Shown here piece by piece: positions 58,760-64,000 of a stretch of 64,000 nucleotides of DNA. The number at the start of each line of letters is the position of its first letter. Position 1 is the stretch's first letter. A model generated the notes under the pieces. The model was not told where the DNA came from. It saw nothing but the letters and a program-made list of their open reading frames with translations, and made no database searches. The translations under genes were made by a program, and so were the position numbers. Source of the DNA: CAVWSM01 sp963757805 (lineage in GTDB: Bacteria; Actinomycetota; Actinomycetes; Jiangellales; Jiangellaceae); the NCBI GenBank assembly GCA_963757805.1, contig CAVWSM010000006.1, positions 620,001 to 684,000 on the forward strand, given 5' to 3'.

Positions 58760-59212
58760 TCCACGCGGTTCCTGGATCAGCTGGACGAGGCCGATCGCGC
58801 GGCACTCATGCACTGCGTCGCAGGCGCAGGTTCAGGCGTGGCACGTCGATCATCGTGCAAGGAGATCACAGTGACACGGTCCTGGTGCTGCTCCGTGGCG
58901 TTGGAGGCCGCCGACCGGCGGCGGATCGATGTCGGCGTGAGCGACACGGTCCACCGTCTAGCCCGCCTGCTGGTCGAGATCGCGGACCAACAAGGTGGGC
59001 CGGGTCGCGACCCGATGGTCATCCCCTTGCCTCTGACTCAGCACGAGCTCGCGGGCTTGATCTCCGCGTCGCGTGACTCGGTCGTCCGCAGTCTGACGAG
59101 GCTGCGGGATCGCGGACTGGTGGAAACTGGGCGTCGACAGATCACCGTACGAGACCTCGACGGTCTGCGCCGGCTGGCCGAGATGCCCACGCCGACCGCC
59201 AACCGAAGTTGA
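58760..59212 (+). pseudogene. Decayed Crp/Fnr-family regulator
   Basis: Parts of a cyclic-nucleotide-binding regulator are recognisable. They are FLDQLDEADRAALMHCVA, then in a shifted frame RRFRRGTSIIVQGDHSDTVL with VLLRG, then LEAADRRRIDVGVSDTVHRL and a complete C-terminal winged helix (TQHELAGLISASRDSVVRSL, TRLRDRGLVETGRRQ). About 80 residues of the cNMP beta-barrel are missing between VLLRG and LEAADRR, and at least two frame changes exist. An internal deletion plus shifts cannot be a simple sequence error, so the gene appears truly dead. Confidence 0.7.
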
Positions 59213-59315
59213 TCTGCCGCGACCCCTTTTCAGGGCCGCCTGGACGCGTCATTATCTGTGCGGGCCTGGTGGGCGAGCGCGCACTCGCGTTCAGGCCCAC
59301 CAATCTGTCTAGGCC

Positions 59316-59384
59316 CGACCGTGCGTGCTAAACGTGCGCCGATCGTCGGAATCCCGGGCAGAAACACACGTTTGGCGCGCACCG
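59316..59384. repeat. Inverted repeat element, copy 2
   Basis: CGACCGTGCGTGCTAAACGT at 59316, followed by GCG, matches the left arm of the element at 28330 with one change in 23 bases. An inverted partner (59365-59384) pairs at 16 of 20 positions. It sits between two decayed genes, next to the point where the sensor kinase and response regulator are joined by deletion. Confidence 0.55.
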
Positions 59385-60510
59385 TTCTACCCTGCGGCCG
59401 GGCGCATACAGCCAGCCGTTCTCGTCGGCTACCTGCAGCGCCTCCACCCGGTTTCGCGCGTTCGTCTTGCCGATGGCACTGGACATGCCGTCGTCGACGA
59501 CGGTGATGCCTGTGGGTTCGACCCGAATCGTGCACGAGTGGGCCTGGCTGTGTCGTACAACGTTGGTCACGCCCTCACGGACCACCCACCCGTAGACCTC
59601 CCGCAGGTCACCGGCACGGAGTCGACCGCTCCGACCTGCTTGAGGTCGATGCCCGCCGCCGCAAGGATCGAGCTGCGCCTTGGCAAGCTCGGAGGCGAGT
59701 GTCACCTCGCGATATCCCTGAACGGCGACCGTACGTCGCGCAACGCGTCGCGGATACCCGCTCCACCTCCGTAAGCTCCTCGACCGCCCGCGCGTCGTCG
59801 ACGCCGATCAGGCGGCGCGCGAGCTCTGACTTGACGGTGATGGATGTGAGGCTGTGACCGACGATGTCATGGAGATCTCGCGAGAACCGCAGCCGTTCCT
59901 CCTCGACCGCAAGCCGAGCGAGCTCGTCGCGCGCATTGGCAAGCTCCTGGTTGCGTCGGATGACACTGACGAGGCCCCAGACCGCAATCGACGCCAGCGC
60001 GATCGACAGCATCGTGCCCGCCGGGTCGTCGTCTCCGGGCACCAGGAACGAGAGCGGCACTGTCAGGACGATGAGGCTCACGATCCCGACCAGGGCCCAC
60101 TTCGGTGGCCAGATCATGATCATGATCACTGCGACGAAGACGTACGTGGTCAGCCCCGAGAAGCCCGTCAGCGGGAGCAGCGCCGTGGCAAGGGCCCACA
60201 ACGCGAACGGGAAGGCAATCCTGACCGGGTCGCGGCCCGACCGATTGACCAGCAGCGGAGGGCCGAAGGCGTACGCAAGGCAGAAGACCGCGAGTCCGCT
60301 GACGCCGAGCACGCGCTCCCACGCGAGGTCGTTCTCAACAACTGCGTCGTGGAACGCGCCGGCCAGGAAGACGAGCCAGACCGAGCCCCAGACCGACCAG
60401 CGCCAGCGCCAGCGCGCGCCGGTGGGCCGGCCCAGAGCGCCGGGTGTGGGACTCAGAATGGCGCTGAGCGCCGAACCCCTATCCGGTGCCGGGTCTGGCC
60501 CCGTAGCCAT
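59328..60510 (-). pseudogene. Decayed sensor histidine kinase joined to a response-regulator tail
   Basis: The N-terminus has about six membrane helices and the HisKA_3 dimerisation motif LRFSRDLHDIVGHSLTSITV with the phospho-acceptor His, as in DesK-type kinases. The frame shifts near 59720-59780. The ATPase domain then begins (DLREVYGWVVREGVTNVVRH, RVEPTGITVVDDG) but stops at 59487, before the glycine-rich ATP lid. It continues directly as SSAIGKTNARNRVEALQVAD and ENGWL (to 59409), which is the usual C-terminus of a NarL/DesR response regulator. A deletion has therefore removed the kinase end and most of the regulator. The intact ABC exporter genes lie upstream. Confidence 0.75.
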
Positions 60511-60559
60511 GGCATCGACGTTACCGGGCCACATCGCGACAAGGCTCGACCCGACAACG

Positions 60560-61300
60560 TCATGCGCGCGCGGTGTCACGGCGATAGGCCTGGGCCGCGA
60601 ACACACCGAGGACGGCTGTCCACACGAAGAGGACGAGCCAAGCTTCGGCCGGCCAGCCCACGCCGGTGAACGCCGAGTGTGCGGCCTGGACGAGCCAGTA
60701 CGACGGGAGCAGCTGCACGAGGTCGTGCACGAAGCCGCTGTCGCCGGCGATCGGTCCCCAGGACCCGCCGAGCAGCGCCATGAGGGCGGTGATGCCTCCG
60801 AGGGCCGGGCCCATCGAGTCCACGGACAGCACGTGGCCAAGCAGTATGCCGAGCACCGCGAAGGGCACTAGTCCGATGAGGATAAGCAGCGTCATCCGCA
60901 CCCAGGCCGAAATCGGCAGTGAGACCCCGAGGCTGAGGCCTGCGGCATACAGCAGCGCGATGCTCACCAGAGCCACGAGGTATCCGGACAGCACCTTGGC
61001 GGTGAAGTAGGTGCGGACGCGCAACGGCGTCAGCCGCAGCTGCCGGTTCCAGCCGATTGATCGCTCGGCCGCGATGCGCGCACCGCCGGCGATGACCGCA
61101 GCCATCGTGCCCCACGACACCATGCCAACCATGAAATACAGCGGGAACGGCACACCGGACCCGCTGAAGTCGTCGATGTTCTTGTTTGGCCCAGCGATGA
61201 CGTAGAACAGGATGAGGGGGAACGCGAGGGAGAAGACAAAGAACCGTCTGTTGCGCATAGTTCGTAGGAGCTCGAGGCGTACGTACGTGGCGGAGCTCAT
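60560..61300 (-). CDS. ABC-2 transporter permease
   Basis: This 246-residue permease has six hydrophobic segments, with RRFFVFSLAFPLILFYVIAG near the N-terminus, GTMAAVIAGGARIAAERSIG, WNRQLRLTPL (the cytosolic coupling region), LILIGLVPFAVLGILLGHVL and WLVLFVWTAVLGVFAAQAY. It overlaps the ATPase stop by 4 bases (ATGA). With the ATPase it forms an exporter of the DesK/DesR-linked type, possibly for lipid or drug export. Confidence 0.85.
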   Translation of the reverse strand: MSSATYVRLELLRTMRNRRFFVFSLAFPLILFYVIAGPNKNIDDFSGSGVPFPLYFMVGMVSWGTMAAVIAGGARIAAERSIGWNRQLRLTPLRVRTYFTAKVLSGYLVALVSIALLYAAGLSLGVSLPISAWVRMTLLILIGLVPFAVLGILLGHVLSVDSMGPALGGITALMALLGGSWGPIAGDSGFVHDLVQLLPSYWLVQAAHSAFTGVGWPAEAWLVLFVWTAVLGVFAAQAYRRDTARA

Positions 61301-62250
61301 ACCCGCACCTCCTGCTGCGCGCCGGCGACATCCGCCGCCACGTCCTGGCTGTCCCCGGTGAGCTGGCGGAACGCCTCCTCGATGCCGGCGCCGCTGATCT
61401 CGATGTCTCGTGCGGCTGGGTACGCGGCGAGAAGTGCCCGGATCGCCGCGTCCGAGCTCATGCACTGCAGGGTGACCGTGTCGCCATGCCGATCGGCCGC
61501 CTGGACACCATCGAGCGCAACGAGGTCGTCGAGCGGCACGGCGGGCAGGGTCGCCCGGATCGTGCGCCAGCCAACCACAGACTTGATCTCGGTTGCGGAT
61601 CCGTCTGCGACGATCCGTCCCCTTGCCATGAGCACGATCCGGTCGGCGAAGCTGTCCGCCTCCTCCAGGTAGTGCGTTGCGAACAGCACCGTCTTGCCCA
61701 GCGCGGCGAAACGCCGCATGGTCTGCCAGAAGGCGTGCCGACTCTCCACATCGAGCGCAACCGTCGGCTCGTCGAGAACAAGGATCTCGGGGTTGCTCAC
61801 CAGTGCGACCGCGAACCGCACCCGCTGGACCTGGCCGCCGGAGAGCTTGTCCGTACGCCGATCCGCGATGTCAGCCAGGCCGGTGGTGTCGAGCGCGACA
61901 CTCACCTCGAGTGGGTCGGGATAGAGGGAAGCCATCATCGTGACGAGCTCTCGGACGCTCAGCTGTTGGAGCAGCCCGCCGGTCTGGAGCATCGCTCCCA
62001 CCTTGCCGGTCCGAGTGGCCCGCTCCGGCGAGTCGCCGAAAACCTCGACCTGACCGCCGTCCGGCCGAAGCAGCCCCAACATCATGTCGATGGTCGTCGA
62101 CTTGCCGGCGCCGTTGGGACCGAGGAGTGCGACAACCTCGCCAGGGCGAATGATCAGGTCGATCGAGTCGACTGCCAGTGTGGATCCAAAGCTCTTTCGC
62201 AGACCCCTCAGCGCAATGGCGGGCATCTGCAACGTGCTGTCATGCGTCAT
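61297..62250 (-). CDS. ABC-2 transporter ATP-binding protein
   Basis: This 317-residue ATPase has Walker A LLGPNGAGKSTTIDMMLGLL, a Q-loop in VGAMLQTGGLLQQLSV, the signature KLSGGQVQRVRFAVALV, Walker B EILVLDEPTVALDVESR and the H-loop LFATHYLEEADSFADRIV. The C-terminal 90 residues are the usual extra domain (WRTIRATLPAVPLDDLVALD). It pairs with the permease; its regulator, the two-component system downstream, is damaged. Confidence 0.9.
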   Translation of the reverse strand: MTHDSTLQMPAIALRGLRKSFGSTLAVDSIDLIIRPGEVVALLGPNGAGKSTTIDMMLGLLRPDGGQVEVFGDSPERATRTGKVGAMLQTGGLLQQLSVRELVTMMASLYPDPLEVSVALDTTGLADIADRRTDKLSGGQVQRVRFAVALVSNPEILVLDEPTVALDVESRHAFWQTMRRFAALGKTVLFATHYLEEADSFADRIVLMARGRIVADGSATEIKSVVGWRTIRATLPAVPLDDLVALDGVQAADRHGDTVTLQCMSSDAAIRALLAAYPAARDIEISGAGIEEAFRQLTGDSQDVAADVAGAQQEVRV

Positions 62251-62457
62251 GGGTACAACGCTCCCGTTGACCGGCCGGTGGCCCCAGTGTTGGTCGTCGT
62301 GAAGAATCCGTGACAGCTGTCATGCCCGGTCGCTCCCGGGCGGGCTGTCGCAGGCAGACGCATGGTCCAACGATCAAGCCGTGGGGGCGCGGGTGTCATC
62401 GAGGCCAGCGCCAAAGGGAAGTGCCTGCTAGCGGTAAAAGCCAGAAGGGCGTCGGGC

Positions 62458-63856
62458 TCAGCTGCCGAGCAGCTTGCGCGCTCAGCCAGCCCTCGACGGC
62501 GTCAAGCCCGATGCGCTCCTGCGACATGGTGTCCCGCGACCGCACCGTGACTGCTTGGTCGTCGAGCGTGTCGAAGTCGACAGTGATGCAGAACGGCGTG
62601 CCGATCTCGTCTTGCCGCCGGTAGCGCCGGCCGATCGCGCCGGCGTCGTCGAACTCGACGTTCCACGAGCGTCGCAACGCCGTCGCGAGGTCGCGCGCCT
62701 TGGGCGACAGGTCGGCGTTGCGCGAAAGTGGCAGCACGGCCGCCTTGACCGGCGCCAGCCGCGGGTCGAACCGCAGCACCGTGCGCTTGTCGACCCCACC
62801 CTTGGTGTTGGGCGCTTCGTCCTCGTCGTAAGCGTCAAGCAGGAAGGCAAGCACCGACCGCGTCAGGCCGGCTGCCGGCTCGATCACGTACGGGAACCAG
62901 CGCTCACCCTTCTCCTGGTCGAAGTAGCTCAGATCGACGCCGGAGTGCTTTGAGTGGGTCGACAGGTCGAAGTCCGTACGGTTGGCGATGCCCTCGAGCT
63001 CGGAGAACTCGGTGCCGCCGAACCGGAAGCGGTACTCGATGTCGACCGTGCGCTTGGAGTAGTGCGAGAGCTTTTCCTTCGGGTGCTCGAAGAAGCGCAG
63101 GTTGTCCGGCGACAGCCCGAGGTCGACGTACCAGTTCCAGCGCTCCTGCAGCCAGTACTCGTGCCACTGCTCGTCGGTGCCGGGCACGACGAAGAACTCC
63201 ATCTCCATCTGCTCGAACTCGCGGGTGCGGAAGATGAAGTTGCCCGGCGTGATCTCGTTGCGGAACGACTTGCCGACCTGGGCGATGCCGAACGGCGGCT
63301 TCTTGCGCGCTGAGCTCTCCACGTTCTTGAAGTTGACGAAAATGCCCTGCGCGGTCTCGGGCCGCAGGAAGTGCAGGCCCTCTTCGTTCTCCACCGCGCC
63401 CAGGTAGGTCTTGAGCAAGCCGTTGAACATGCGCGGCTCGGTGAACGCGCCCTTGACCCCGCAGTTGGGGCAGTTGACGTCAGCGAGTCCGTGCTCGGGC
63501 AGCCGCCCGTGCTTGGCTTCGTACGCCTCCTCGAGGTGGTCGGCGCGGAACCGCCGGTGGCAGTTCTGGCACTCGGTGAGCGGGTCGACGAACGCCTCCA
63601 GGTGGCCCGAGGCCTCCCATACGGGCGTGGGCAGGATGACGGCGGAATCCAGCCCGACGATGTCGTCGCGCTGCTGGACCATCGTCTTCCACCACTGGCG
63701 CCGGACGTTTTCCTTGAGCTCGACGCCGAGCGGGCCGTAATCCCAGGCGGATCGCGTGCCGCCGTAGATCTCACCGGTCGGGAAGACGAATCCCCGGCGC
63801 TTGGAGAGGCTGACGACAGAGTCGATCACGGACGCGGGTGCCACGGGAGTCTCCAT
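62458..63856 (-). CDS. glyS: Glycyl-tRNA synthetase, one frameshift at the end
   Basis: This class II synthetase is of the single-chain bacterial/eukaryotic type. Motif 1 lies in the region WDYGPLGVELKENVRRQWWK. There is a zinc-type insert (LTECQNCHRRF, NCPNCGVKG). Motif 2 is GKSFRNEITPGNFIFRTREF, and motif 3 lies near GLTRSVLAFLLDAYDEDE. The anticodon domain follows (VKAAVLPLSRNADLSPKARD). In the main frame the end reads EGWLSAQAARQLSP and continues; dropping one base near 62490 gives GWL..ARKLLGS and a stop at 62458, the family's usual end. ATG 63856 gives the usual length (about 465 residues); GTG 63910 is an alternative. Confidence 0.9.
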
Positions 63857-63925
63857 CCGGCTGGCGGTCGGCGGGGGGCGCGAGTACGGGGCCGCGGCGG
63901 ACGCCGTCACGCTGTAAGGACCAGC

Positions 63926-64000
63926 CTATCCCCCGGCACTCCGCGAGTGACCGGCGGCGACCCAGGCGGCGAGTCCCGTGGTGATCGGGACGGCCGCGAC
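63926..64000 (-). CDS. C-terminal end of an unidentified protein
   Basis: The last 24 codons of a gene entering from the right read AAVPITTGLAAWVAAGHS, then RSAGG and a TAG stop. The segment is hydrophobic, so it could be a final membrane helix. It ends 69 bases before the glyS ATG. Too little is visible to name the family. Confidence 0.35.
   Translation of the reverse strand, partial: VAAVPITTGLAAWVAAGHSRSAGG

Overview
The window is high-GC DNA from an actinobacterium. The best guess is the Propionibacteriales/Nocardioidaceae (Nocardioides/Aeromicrobium-like). The reasons are a PucR-type regulator followed by fabD-fabH-acpP-fabF-accD, DUF3145 and DUF5995 proteins, an ECF42/DGPF pair, a HrdB-like sigma factor, and the actinobacterial order dnaG - dgt - small membrane protein - ppdK - dusB near glyS. 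Taxonomy is inferred from gene content only.

Layout. 1-5450: PHP-domain protein (partial), LacI regulator, divergent MocR regulator and EamA transporter, both frameshifted. 4211-10788: type II fatty acid synthesis operon (FasR-like regulator, fabD, fabH, acpP, fabF, accD). 10832-16882: DUF3145, an ABC1/AarF kinase, DUF5995, pirin, an ECF42 sigma factor with its DGPF partner, a cupin. 16991-19562: a small zinc-ribbon membrane protein and a GntR(YtrA)-controlled ABC-2 transporter. 20499-25442: exported sugar module 1 (Tat TIM-barrel isomerase, glucose/sorbosone dehydrogenase with PKD domain, DUF1080 lipoprotein), then an epoxide hydrolase. 25865-28165: a CAU tRNA, a fragment of a GH3 glycosidase, xylA and tRNA-Asn. 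28439-32499: bPH-like protein, HrdB-like sigma factor, DHA2 exporter, small conserved protein. 32627-41081 (minus): ROK regulator, ribose-type ABC importer, Gfo/Idh dehydrogenase, second xylA, TIM-barrel epimerase. 41468-46350 (minus): exported sugar module 2 (Tat isomerase and a ThuA-GSDH-PKD protein), then a second ROK regulator. 48201-58615: DHFR-like protein, dnaG, PEBP, ferredoxin-reductase-type flavoprotein, MmcQ, dgt, ppdK, dusB. 58760-62250: a decayed Crp gene, a decayed sensor kinase and its ABC-2 exporter. 62458-64000: glyS and the tail of one more gene.

The sugar genes form one theme. The cytoplasmic operon has a dehydrogenase resembling levoglucosan dehydrogenase, a TIM-barrel partner and an importer. 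Outside the membrane are two Tat-exported TIM-barrel proteins, two GSDH-type proteins and a DUF1080 (3-keto-disaccharide hydrolase family) lipoprotein. ThuA, Gfo/Idh and DUF1080 families are all tied to 3-keto-glycosides, so I infer an oxidative route for breaking glycosidic or anhydro-sugar bonds. The substrate cannot be read from the sequence.

Two further points affect how the window should be read. First, about 17 genes carry frame breaks, many repairable by one base and several in housekeeping genes (accD, ppdK, glyS), so most are probably sequence errors; a few sites (Crp, sensor kinase, GH3) are real decay with deletions. Second, the intergenic regions contain two families of palindromic elements: GACATC hairpins with a fixed 19-20 nt interior, and a 23-bp GTGCGYGCTAAACGTGCG-type repeat. 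The most unusual protein is FabD, which ends in a BCCP-like domain whose biotin lysine position is arginine.
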